From: Afipia sp049747295
Lineage (GTDB): Bacteria; Pseudomonadota; Alphaproteobacteria; Rhizobiales; Xanthobacteraceae
Assembly: GCF_049747295.1 (NCBI RefSeq)
Contig: NZ_JBMHJM010000001.1
Span: forward strand, 1,984,001-2,048,000
Direction of reading: 5' to 3'
Length of the DNA: 64,000 nt
Under the pieces are notes generated by a model. It was given only the letters and a program-made list of their open reading frames with translations. It was not told where the DNA came from and did no database searches. Each line of letters opens with the position of its first letter. The stretch's first letter is position 1. Positions 7,569-15,514 of the stretch are shown piece after piece. The translations under genes were made by a program, and so were the position numbers.

Positions 7569-8303
7569 TCAGAGTTGCGCTAGGCCGCCGTCGACGGCGA
7601 CTTCGCTGGCGGTCATGAAGCTGCTGTCCGACGACGCGAGAAAGGCGGCCACAGCCCCGATCTCCGCCGGATCGGCCATGCGCTGGAGCGGAGTCATCGA
7701 GGCGAAGATCTTCTGACCCTCCTCGCCGAGCGCTTCTTTCGCGAGTTCGGTCGCTGTCGCCCCGGGCGACAGCACGTTTACCCGGATGCCGCTGCCCTTC
7801 AGGTCCTCCGCCCAGGTCCGTGCGAGGTTGCGCACTGCCGCCTTGCTCGCGCTGTAGGCGCTCATTGCCGGGGCGCCCGTGGTGCCGGCGCTCGATCCAG
7901 TCAGGATGATCGAACCGCCCTGGTCCATCAGCGGCAGCGCCTTCTGGACCGTGAAGATCGTACCCTTCACGTTGGTATCGAAGGTTTCGTCAACGTGTGC
8001 GGCTGTGATCTCGCCGAGCCGAAGCTGGCTTCCCGCCCCGGCATTGGCGAAGACGATGTCGAGGGACCCGCGCTCGGCCTTCACCGCCGCGTAGAGGCGG
8101 TCGAGGTCGGCCAAATCGGAGACCGATCCCTTCACCGCGCGCGCATTCGGCCCGAGGTCGGCCACAGCCGCGTCGAGGGCTTCCTGTCTGCGGCCGAAGA
8201 TGAAGACGAACGCGCCTTCATTGATGAAGCGCTTTGCTGCGGCGCGGCCGATGCCGGTAGCGCCGCCCGTGATGACTGCAACCTTACCCTCAAGCTTTCC
8301 CAT
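7569..8303 (-). CDS. Short-chain dehydrogenase/reductase (SDR), first gene of operon
   Basis: Start set at MGKLEGKVAV with AGGAG upstream; the frame is open 31 codons earlier without a ribosome site. 244 residues, TGGATGIG at 12-19, Ser137, Tyr150, Lys154 (YSASK). Highly similar to the next gene, so the pair arose by tandem duplication. It leads a three-gene operon divergent from a LysR regulator, which is the probable regulator. Confidence 0.9.
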   Translation of the reverse strand: MGKLEGKVAVITGGATGIGRAAAKRFINEGAFVFIFGRRQEALDAAVADLGPNARAVKGSVSDLADLDRLYAAVKAERGSLDIVFANAGAGSQLRLGEITAAHVDETFDTNVKGTIFTVQKALPLMDQGGSIILTGSSAGTTGAPAMSAYSASKAAVRNLARTWAEDLKGSGIRVNVLSPGATATELAKEALGEEGQKIFASMTPLQRMADPAEIGAVAAFLASSDSSFMTASEVAVDGGLAQL

Positions 8304-8532
8304 AACTTCTCCTGTCGTGGCGTCGGAACAGCATCTGCCCCCGAGAACCTCGACATAGATCCGCGGACGCCGGGCGTTGAGTGCGGAAGCGCGCACATCG
8401 GTGGTGTGAAATCGATCCGGCCGGACGTTGTTAATCGCGGTCCGCCGCTTCGGAATTGGACATTGCTTAGTCGGCGAAGGCTAAGATGACCGTCGATACT
8501 GCTATAGGTGGCGTAGATTGGGCTTTGGAAGG

Positions 8533-8548
8533 CGCACCGCGCGGTGCG
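8533..8548. promoter_or_regulatory. 16-bp perfect palindrome upstream of lysR-type gene
   Basis: CGCACCGCGCGGTGCG is a perfect 16-bp palindrome ending 10 bases before the ATG of the LysR gene, within the 255-base divergent intergenic region. It could be an operator or form a hairpin that masks the start. No T-N11-A LysR box is claimed. Confidence 0.4.
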
Positions 8549-8558
8549 AGATTGCACC

Positions 8559-9455
8559 ATGATCGACTGGGATGACGTTCGCTTCTTTCTTGCCGTCGCG
8601 CGCGGAGGCTCGGTGCGGGCTGCCGCCGAGCGCCTCAGTGTGAACCACGCGACAGTGCTGCGACGCATCGCCCAGCTCGAGGAACGCCTCGGGGCGCACA
8701 TGTTCGAAAAGCTGCCTTCGGGCTACCGCCTGACGGCTGCAGGCGAGGAGGTCCTCGAGTTCGCGGACCAGATGGAAGCGTCCTCGCACCAGTTGGAGAC
8801 GCGAGTCTTCGGGCGCGACCAGAGCGTGCGCGGGCGTCTGCGGGTGACGCTGGCGCCGCCGCTCGCGACACACCTGCTCATGCCGGACTTCGCGGATTTC
8901 GCGCGTCTGCATCCGGACATCGAGATGGAAATCCTGTCGTTCGGCGAGCTGGCAAATCTGACCAACCGGGAGGCCGACCTGGCGATCCGCGTCGTCTACG
9001 ACCGCAAAACCCTGCCGCTCAATCTTCACGGCCTGAAGGGACCGGAGCTGTTCGGCGGCGTCTACATGTCCCGCGATCGACTGGCCGAGTGGCGTGCAGG
9101 CGCGCCTGATCCCATTCGCTGGATCGTCATCAGCATTCATGGAATTCCGGATTGGGCCAGCGAGGGTGAGGTTCGTACCACCGGGGTTCCATTCAGAACC
9201 AGTGACGCCGGGACGCAGATCGTTGCTGTACGGCAAGGGCTCGGAATCACGACACTGCCGTGCTTCGTCGGCGATGCCGACCCGCTGCTGGTGAGGGTGC
9301 CGGGCACCGACCTGCACATGTACGGAACAGTCTGGCTTCTCACACAGGGGGAAACACGCAAGACGAAGCGCGTGCGGCTCTTCGCGGAGTTCGTGTCCCG
9401 CAGGCTCGCCGCGTACGCTCCGCTTCTTGCGGGGCTGTCCATATCGCGCGACTGA
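8559..9455 (+). CDS. LysR-family transcriptional regulator
   Basis: 298 residues from MIDWDDVRFFLAVARGG. Winged helix-turn-helix at 1-60 (GSVRAAAERLSVNHATVLRRI), then a periplasmic-binding-like effector domain. A GTG five codons upstream is also possible; neither start has a strong Shine-Dalgarno, and the palindrome covers the upstream one. Divergent from the SDR operon, so it likely controls it and itself. Confidence 0.9.
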   Translation: MIDWDDVRFFLAVARGGSVRAAAERLSVNHATVLRRIAQLEERLGAHMFEKLPSGYRLTAAGEEVLEFADQMEASSHQLETRVFGRDQSVRGRLRVTLAPPLATHLLMPDFADFARLHPDIEMEILSFGELANLTNREADLAIRVVYDRKTLPLNLHGLKGPELFGGVYMSRDRLAEWRAGAPDPIRWIVISIHGIPDWASEGEVRTTGVPFRTSDAGTQIVAVRQGLGITTLPCFVGDADPLLVRVPGTDLHMYGTVWLLTQGETRKTKRVRLFAEFVSRRLAAYAPLLAGLSISRD

Positions 9456-9753
9456 CGCCCGGCAGCTCGCCTGCGACGCTTGCAGTGGACAAGTGCCTGC
9501 AAGCGGGCATTCCCAACGTCCGACATGCGTCATTCGCGGCGGGGCCGAGCCACCGGGAGCCGGCAATATCCCTTATGCCGCCATGAAATTGAAGCTCCGA
9601 AACCGGCGCCTCGAATCAGACGCTACGAACTCAGCGAGTACGAAGGATCGCAACTATATCGATGCAGCCGAGCAACAGCGTGGGGTTCGGCGCGTAGACG
9701 ACCCTCGCGTGCTCAGTGACGCGGTCTGCCCGAGACCTGTCTTTGGGTTCTGA
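9456..9753. other. Non-coding or degraded stretch
   Basis: About 300 bases after the LysR gene with short overlapping open frames in all phases and no convincing start or family. It marks the left edge of the patchwork island and looks like decayed sequence. Confidence 0.4.
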
Positions 9754-10044
9754 ATTGCCATCCGTCGGGAAACGGCGCTATCGATACTGCTAGACCATGC
9801 GCGAATGAGAACCGTCCGGATCTGGGCCGAGCACTCTCCGTTCGATCTCAAGGACGAACTCAAAAAGCGCGGATATCGTTGGAGTTCTGGTGACGAAGGG
9901 CGTCCAAAGGGCTGGTACGTCGATATTGATGAAGCGCTCGAAGCGGACGAAGTCCGCTACCTCAGCGAACACATCTATCGACGAGATGTGGACTTGTTTA
10001 CTCAGATCATCACGCCTTTCGAACGATACTCCGTGCGCGCCTGA
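9754..10044 (+). pseudogene. C-terminal remnant of a DnaQ-type 3'-5' exonuclease
   Basis: The frame is open from 9754, just after an in-frame TGA, to 10044 and encodes about 96 residues (ILLDHARMRTVRIWAEHSPF, then LKKRGYRWSSGDEGRPKGWY) that resemble the C-terminal region of rhizobial DnaQ-like exonucleases. The catalytic ExoI-III part is missing and nothing upstream restores it. An internal ATG at 9805 could start a 79-residue product, but a truncated gene is the simpler reading. A second, diverged remnant of the same end is at 13091-13192. Confidence 0.55.
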
Positions 10045-10346
10045 TTTCTCCTCTCAAGCCTCTTCAAGCGTTGCCTAAGCCATGACCTGTCTGATTGCGA
10101 TCATCACCGCAACCTTCCTTTGCCATCTGCACCCCTACACCCCTGCCAGATGAAGCCCGCGAGGCTCGTTCTTGTCTACGAGGTCGATGCACAGATCGCC
10201 TCAAGATGGTGGTCCGATGATCGAAGGCTGCTATCTACGAAGGCGTACTGGAGCACAATCGTTACAGCGCAGTCACTTCAACCCGGTCCTTGCGGGACAT
10301 CAACCTGCCAGCGGCAGATTCCAAGATAGCTCAGCTCGCTTTTGAC
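10045..10346. other. Flank on the transposase 3' side
   Basis: About 300 bases between the exonuclease remnant and the stop of the IS110 transposase. No clear gene. Part of it may belong to the element: IS110/IS1111 elements keep a non-coding end that in characterised members encodes a bridge RNA. The element boundary on this side could not be fixed by eye. Confidence 0.35.
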
Positions 10347-11381
10347 TTATGCAACCGCGGGTTTGGCGTCCCAACGATACTTGGTCCCATCCATCCAAAT
10401 CCGATGCATGACGATTGCTAGTTTCCGGGCAACAGCGATGATGGCACGCCGTAGCCCCCGCCGTTTTGCCAGGGCGAGACCCCACGCTCTGATACTGGAA
10501 TGCTTGGTCGACCGCGTGAGAAGCGCCAACCCTGCCTGATACAGCACGCTCCGCATAGCCACGTCACCGCATTTGGAGATGCCGCTGTTTCGATCCGTCT
10601 CTCCGGACGCATACTTTTTCGGCGTCAACCCGAGATGCGCGCCGACATCCCGTGATCGCTCGAATCTAACCGGATCATCGATGGTGGTGAGATAGGTGAT
10701 CGCTGTGATGGCGCCCACGCCCGGAATGGTCATGAGTCGACGACACGTGTCGTCCTGTCGAACCATGTCCAGCATCATCTTGTGAAGGACGGCACATTGC
10801 TGCCGAAGCACGGTACGCGCAATGAGCATCGGCCGAACCATTGCGCCAAGACGTGGTAGAGTTTCGATCAGATCGAGGACGCGTTTTTCAAACGGCCCCG
10901 AGGTTATGCGCCCGCTAAGTTTTATCCCGAAGACGCGCAATGTTCCTCGAATCTCGTTTTCGATGTCTATCTGCTTTGTCTGCAGGGTCCGCCGATTGGC
11001 AAGCAGCATGCGCATTTCCTGGCTCGCCTCGCTCTTCACATGAACAATCGAGTACCAGCCTACACGCATGCAGCCGGCGATTGCACGGGCGTCATTTCGA
11101 TCGTTCTTGACCGGCATTGTTTTGGTCATTGCTCTCAGCCGACGCGGATCAATGCAGATGGCGGGTAGGCCCCGTTGCTTGAGCCCGTTGTAGAGCCAGG
11201 CTGCAGTCGTGCCCGCCTCCAAGCCGACTCTGGCCAGTGCTATGCCAAGTTGCTGCAGCCAATCGGCGATATCATTGGGATCCGAAATCGCCGTCCCCTC
11301 CCGAACAATAATGCCGTCTTCGTCCAAAATGCAGATGGCGGTTTCTGCCAAAGACACATCCAATCCAGCGTAGTATTTCAT
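10347..11381 (-). CDS. IS110-family transposase (DEDD recombinase)
   Basis: 344 residues from MKYYAGLDVS, with a GGGGAG ribosome site upstream. DEDD residues are visible at D8, E55, D94 and D97 (NDRNDARAI). The C-terminal Transposase_20 domain shows the helix-hairpin-helix-like IPGVGAITA and the GISKCGDVAMRSVLYQAG segment typical of the family. The frame is intact, so the element may be active. It recombines DNA through a circular intermediate and, in characterised members, is guided by a bridge RNA. Confidence 0.95.
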   Translation of the reverse strand: MKYYAGLDVSLAETAICILDEDGIIVREGTAISDPNDIADWLQQLGIALARVGLEAGTTAAWLYNGLKQRGLPAICIDPRRLRAMTKTMPVKNDRNDARAIAGCMRVGWYSIVHVKSEASQEMRMLLANRRTLQTKQIDIENEIRGTLRVFGIKLSGRITSGPFEKRVLDLIETLPRLGAMVRPMLIARTVLRQQCAVLHKMMLDMVRQDDTCRRLMTIPGVGAITAITYLTTIDDPVRFERSRDVGAHLGLTPKKYASGETDRNSGISKCGDVAMRSVLYQAGLALLTRSTKHSSIRAWGLALAKRRGLRRAIIAVARKLAIVMHRIWMDGTKYRWDAKPAVA

Positions 11382-11443
11382 AGCGTCGACTCCCCTTTTC
11401 CCGGCTCCGATTGCGCGAAGCAGACCAAGACCTGGGAGCGACC
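10347..11443 (-). mobile_element. IS110-family insertion sequence
   Basis: Defined by its transposase (10347-11381) plus about 60 bases of 5' end. The right boundary is placed at about 11443, where sequence matching the start of a SRAP gene begins (CGCAATCACC). The left boundary is uncertain and may extend into 10045-10346. IS110 elements often lack long inverted repeats and target duplications, and none are obvious here. Confidence 0.7.
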
Positions 11444-12036
11444 GCAATCACCCCATCTACGAGCAGCATATTCGCTGGAAGCAGTACTGCGACATGATGC
11501 AAGCATTGGAGCTTGGCATTCCAACGCAGCAGACTGAGCTTGATCTACCGGTAGCCGACGACATCAAGATCAACGATAGTGGGCCTGTGATGCGCGCCGC
11601 CGGCAATGGCATGGAGCTTGTCCCGATGAACTTCAGCTTTCCGCCGTCCGGTTCTCGCGGCGGGCCGGTTTTTAATTTCCGAAGCGAGGGACGAAACTTC
11701 GAGAAGTCGAATAGATGTCTGATACCGGCATCGGCGTTCTTTGAGTTCACGGGAAAGAAATATCCTAAGGCCAAGCACCGTTTCACGCTCAATGGGGCTC
11801 CCTTTTTGGCGATTGCGGGTATCTGGCGAGAGAGCAAAAACGGCGCGCAGGCTTTTACCATGCTCACAACAGAGCCAAGTCCGGACGTCGAGCCTTACCA
11901 CAATAGGCAGGTGGTGGTGCTGAAGCCGGAAGATTGGGCGCATTGGATCTATCTCACCAAGCCACAAGCCGACTTGTTGCGGCCGCTTCCTGAAGGTTCG
12001 TTGGAGGCTGAGACGATTCGAGAGGGAAGCGACTGA
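11443..12036 (+). pseudogene. SRAP-domain protein (YedK/HMCES type), N-terminus lost to IS110
   Basis: The frame is open from the element junction: RNHPIYEQHIRWKQYC, then MMQALELGIPTQQTEL, with conserved FNFRSEGRNF, NRCLIPASAFFEFTGKKYPK, FTMLTTEPSPD and PYHNRQVVVL. SRAP proteins begin Met-Cys-Asn and use Cys2 to crosslink abasic sites in single-stranded DNA. Here the Met-Cys codons are replaced by element sequence (GAC CGC before AAT). An internal ATG at 11494 could start translation but the product would lack Cys2. Predicted non-functional in abasic-site protection. Confidence 0.75.
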
Positions 12037-12127
12037 TTGCTTCGATTTGAATATGAAGCTCGGCCTTGGTCGGTTCGCTTCACAGTAAACTCGTCCATCG
12101 GTACGACGGAGTGGCCAGGTAGCTCAG

Positions 12128-12475
12128 ATGAGGGATGGGCTAAACGAAGGAACGGTCGGTGACGCCGCAAAGCTGATGATGCATCGGCTAATTGTGCGGA
12201 AACTTCGCCATGATCCATATCTGGTTCAAAAGGCTAAAGATGCCCACGCTCGTCGAGCGGAGCAATTCGAGGGATGGCGGTTTGTGAAAGAGTGGGAGGC
12301 GCTCCTTGCACTCCCAGTGGAAGAACTTGCAGTAAAACTCGTCAGTCGCGATAGAGAGATGGTCCGACTTCGCAATTCATCTCCATTTTACTTAACTGAC
12401 GGCGTTGATTTCGGTGACTATCGTGCAAGGCTCCGCTTGCGGAGGGCTGCGCGAAGGTCGTCAAGCGTGGCCTGA
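12128..12475 (+). CDS. Hypothetical protein with C-terminal basic tail, 115 aa
   Basis: Starts at ATG with AGG upstream. Two helical regions (KLMMHRLIVRKLRHDPYLVQKAK; EWEALLALPVEELAVKLVS), then RDREMVRLRNSSPF and a basic tail ending RRAARRSSSVA. I have an impression of similar proteins near toxin-antitoxin genes in rhizobia but cannot name a family. It converges on the ParS-like gene at 12535. Confidence 0.55.
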   Translation: MRDGLNEGTVGDAAKLMMHRLIVRKLRHDPYLVQKAKDAHARRAEQFEGWRFVKEWEALLALPVEELAVKLVSRDREMVRLRNSSPFYLTDGVDFGDYRARLRLRRAARRSSSVA

Positions 12476-12534
12476 AGCTTTCTTAAGGCAGACGCTCTTG
12501 AGCGCAGTCAAAACTATCGACCTCATATCGTTGC

Positions 12535-13002
12535 TCAACTGAAATCTCTTCCGACGCTTTCAGCTACCTCAAGAACGGCCCTGACCTTTCCGCGCTCCAG
12601 AGCCTCGCGCCCCGTCAGCCCTCCGAGCTCACCATGCCGCTGTACGAGAAAGCGATAGACTGCCCAGAGGCCGCCCAACCGCTTATGTAGCACCGCCAGC
12701 TCGGCATAGGGTTTGCCTTCGGCATTGAGCTGCCAGACCGGGAAGCGATAGCCCCTCTTCCCGCCCTTTAATCCCAAGATCTGGCCGCTCTGACGCTTCG
12801 TGTTCACCGTCACCCGAGTCGTGCCGAGCATCTTTGCGAACGCATCCGCACTTTGCATGCCCTCGCCGTCCAGAATCTCGGCGGCACGCAACCGACCGCG
12901 TTCACTTGCCTCGGCCAACGCTGTCTGCAAGCTCATTTCCGGTGCGGCAGCCGTCCGGCCCGCGCCGCGACGAATGCCCTTCTTCGATTTAGGAGATGCC
13001 AT
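12535..13002 (-). CDS. MbcA/ParS/Xre-like antitoxin, apparently without toxin
   Basis: 155 residues, GGAGG eight bases before ATG. A basic N-terminus (MASPKSKKGIRRG) precedes a region with DNA-binding character (DAFAKMLGTTRVTVNTKRQS). The C-terminal segment RFLVQRHGELGGLTGREAL, then ERGKVRAVLEVAESVG, resembles the toxin-binding domain of ParS/MbcA antitoxins, which pair with RES-domain NAD-degrading toxins. No RES gene lies downstream, where it would be expected; the next gene is on the other strand. Either orphaned or acting as a stand-alone regulator. Confidence 0.6.
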   Translation of the reverse strand: MASPKSKKGIRRGAGRTAAAPEMSLQTALAEASERGRLRAAEILDGEGMQSADAFAKMLGTTRVTVNTKRQSGQILGLKGGKRGYRFPVWQLNAEGKPYAELAVLHKRLGGLWAVYRFLVQRHGELGGLTGREALERGKVRAVLEVAESVGRDFS

Positions 13003-13490
13003 TGTTCAACCTCCGATGAGGCGAGTAGGTCGAAGATGCATGGGTTCGTAAATCGTAGCAGGTTTAGGTTCGAGATTGCTTCCAAAGCTCGACGAAAAAC
13101 GTCGCCTCAGCTTCGATTTCGTGTACAGACGGGATGTAGATCTGTTCACTCAGACGTTGACCGCTGTAGAGCGATATTCAGGCAGAGCCTAACCAACTCG
13201 GGGCATCCCAGATTTCGCAGTGTCGGCATGTTGGTTCGGTATCCGTTGCTCGCCGACGGCGGACAAACGTTATTGCTGGACGAATGATGGCGCGGTACTC
13301 AAGCATCGCTAATCCCCACTCGCACGGGGATAGTGCAACTTCTGGCCCGGCCGCGTTTGCTCGTTGTGTGGTAAGGCCTCTTTTCTCGTTGGCCGGGGGC
13401 ATTCAAGGCTCGGGACCCAACGACGTCGGCTCTTGTGCCCAGTCGAATTTGAGCGTCTCGCGGTCATAGACACAATGCGTAAGCTCGTAG
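13003..13490. other. Gap with exonuclease remnant, otherwise featureless
   Basis: A 488-base stretch. It holds the short exonuclease-like remnant at 13091-13192; the rest (13193-13490) has no convincing gene, promoter or repeat. It separates the orphan antitoxin from the ABC-3C operon. Confidence 0.45.
13091..13192 (+). pseudogene. Second short remnant of a DnaQ-type exonuclease C-terminus
   Basis: In frame up to TAA at 13190-13192 the sequence encodes VYRRDVDLFTQTLTAVERYS, then GRA. The remnant at 9754-10044 ends IYRRDVDLFTQIITPFERYS, then VRA. Same orientation, about 3.1 kb apart, similar but clearly diverged at the DNA level. Only about 22 residues are recognisable. Confidence 0.5.
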
Positions 13491-15266
13491 TTAGTCGAAG
13501 CGAAATCCGAATAATCCGCCAGTCTCGTGGTCCGTCAACCGGACAGGAAGGATGGCGTTCACGACGACTGTTTCATTAGCGACACCACTCGCTGAAAGCT
13601 CGTCACTGTTCATTGCAATAATGTATTGACCCGCATGAGCTGCAGCGGTCTTGGCGCCGAAAATGATAGCCCCTCGCACTTGGCGAGCATCAACTCCATC
13701 GAACAGATGGCTATCGTGAACCAAAAAGCCAGGCCCGCCCAGCCTGTCAGAGACAGCTTCATAAAGCATGGTATCGAAACAAAAAATCTTCATCAAATCG
13801 ATACCGCCCTTATTCCCTCCGCCCTGGATTACAATATCGATTTGCGGCCCGTTCTTTGAAGGCGTTACTACCAAGTTGCCGGTGCGATCGTCGTACAGTT
13901 CTGCAATCGCTTGATCTACTTTTACGGTGGCATACTTGATGACGTTCTCGCTGCGCTTATGGTCCTCTTGGAGCATTATTTCCAAGTCAGCACTATCGCG
14001 CTTCGTCTGAGCGATCTTATTTTCGAGTATGTTTGCATTCTGCAGCTTAGTACGGAGCGCGTCGGCGCGATTTGAGTTTGTCGCGAACTCTTCGTGCATC
14101 GCCATAAGATCTTCGAACGCGCCTTTGCCATCGAGGACAAGAAGTATTTCGGATTTTCGGATGTCCGCAGAAGCCAATTCGGATTCGAGCGTCTGTTGGG
14201 TGACTCTCGCTGCTTCGATCTCGGCTTCAAGATAACCGCGCCGATTGGAAACGACCGACTGTTGGAATTCGCGGACTTCGTCGAAGCGGCGCAACGCTAC
14301 GCCGGGCAATTGAACCCCGGCCTCGGCATAGAGCATTTCCACGGCGGCGTAAGCGGGGGGCTTTTCCTCTTGGATTGAACTTGCGAGGTATACGATCGTT
14401 TCTTTGATCAGAGCGAGCTCCGCCGCTATCTCTGTCATTCGATTTTTGATCCGAGATACCTCATCGGCCATCTCACGGTAGCTCTCCAACACGCGGAACT
14501 TGTCGATACGGGATTTTAACTGGGCAATGCGCGCTTCTGTCCTTACGAGCTCTGGCCGGATCTCTCCTGAGGTGCCGAAGATATTACCAAGTTCTCCCGC
14601 CTTAATCGCCTGCCTCAAGGTCGAAAGGCTTTTCTTACGCGCACGAAGATCCTGGATCTCTCGCGGGATCTTCCAATCAAATCCCAAAAGATAAGAGAGA
14701 TTGACTTGCCAGTCCCAAGGCTGCTGATTGTCGTTTTGCTTCTGGATATTTGAGTAACCACCAGATTTGCGCCGACGGATAAGGTAGCTTATCGCGGACC
14801 GGAACGAGGGCGTAAAGCTCCCTTCGAATTCCGTACCTTTGCGAGGGGTCGGGATTTTGAACCATGCTTGGCCAAGACAGTCCTTCCAATCATCTACCGT
14901 TACGTATTCCAAACCGGTGTCATCATCTCGCTTGATTGCCAGGCCAATCGAATTTGCATGGTCCTTACTTATAAGGATCTTTTTCTCGTCGTTCCCGCTC
15001 CGAGTTACCTTGATGCGACTGCCTTCGATCGCAAATTCACCACTGAACGAGTGAGCGACGATTTCCTTTTTCTTGAACAGCGAATTTTTATCTGCGTCAG
15101 CTCCCAGCAAGAAATGGATAATCTCGATCATGCTGGTCTTGCCAGCGCTATTGCGAGTCTGCTTGTCGGTAGATTTTGGAGTAACGTCTGCCAAAAGGAT
15201 ATTTAGTCCCTCCTCGAATCGAAGTGATTTGAAGGTGGGAATTGAGCTGGTGATGGAGAAAATCAT
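13491..15266 (-). CDS. ABC-3C system ATPase (DUF2326, SMC-like)
   Basis: 591 residues from MIFSITSSIP; the ATG overlaps the upstream stop by four bases. The Walker A region is RNSAGKTS at 38-45 (a DUF2326-type variant). A long helical, coiled-coil-rich middle spans about 200-420. The C-terminal Walker B region GFLVHDSHLFDGVD (acidic residue near 518) is typical of DUF2326. It is the nucleotide-driven SMC-like component of a three-component system, following an effector and MC6. By analogy with SMC/Rad50 it should sense or handle DNA and control the effector. Confidence 0.88.
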   Translation of the reverse strand: MIFSITSSIPTFKSLRFEEGLNILLADVTPKSTDKQTRNSAGKTSMIEIIHFLLGADADKNSLFKKKEIVAHSFSGEFAIEGSRIKVTRSGNDEKKILISKDHANSIGLAIKRDDDTGLEYVTVDDWKDCLGQAWFKIPTPRKGTEFEGSFTPSFRSAISYLIRRRKSGGYSNIQKQNDNQQPWDWQVNLSYLLGFDWKIPREIQDLRARKKSLSTLRQAIKAGELGNIFGTSGEIRPELVRTEARIAQLKSRIDKFRVLESYREMADEVSRIKNRMTEIAAELALIKETIVYLASSIQEEKPPAYAAVEMLYAEAGVQLPGVALRRFDEVREFQQSVVSNRRGYLEAEIEAARVTQQTLESELASADIRKSEILLVLDGKGAFEDLMAMHEEFATNSNRADALRTKLQNANILENKIAQTKRDSADLEIMLQEDHKRSENVIKYATVKVDQAIAELYDDRTGNLVVTPSKNGPQIDIVIQGGGNKGGIDLMKIFCFDTMLYEAVSDRLGGPGFLVHDSHLFDGVDARQVRGAIIFGAKTAAAHAGQYIIAMNSDELSASGVANETVVVNAILPVRLTDHETGGLFGFRFD

Positions 15267-15514
15267 GCTGAACCTCGAACCGGCGTGATGAGATCGCCGT
15301 CGCGATCGAGGGCCGAGATGGCATATAAAAGTGTCAACGCAAGAATAAACCAATCAAAAGATACAGGCGAGGCATCCTCACGGGTTGCTCGCATGACTTG
15401 GACCTTTCTCCAAATGGAAGAAACCGTCATCGCGCGGTCAAGCACCGAAAGAATATCCCCGCCGACAGCAATCAGCGCCCGGTCCTGTTTGATGTGTTTT
15501 CCCGGAAGGATCAT
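15263..15514 (-). CDS. ABC-3C middle component 6 (MC6)
   Basis: An 83-residue winged-helix-sized protein beginning MILPGKHIKQDRALIAVGG, with TVSSIWRKVQ and FDWFILALTLLYAISALDRD, matching the MC6 family pattern. Overlaps the effector stop by four bases and the ATPase start by four bases, giving strict translational coupling. In this class the middle component is thought to link ATPase to effector. Its diagnostic value is high because MC6 is known essentially only from such systems. Confidence 0.85.
   Translation of the reverse strand: MILPGKHIKQDRALIAVGGDILSVLDRAMTVSSIWRKVQVMRATREDASPVSFDWFILALTLLYAISALDRDGDLITPVRGSA

Noticed and set aside
8502..9566. A 354-codon minus-strand frame opposite the LysR gene
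   Set aside because: Complement of a clear LysR gene; no ribosome site or recognisable domain.
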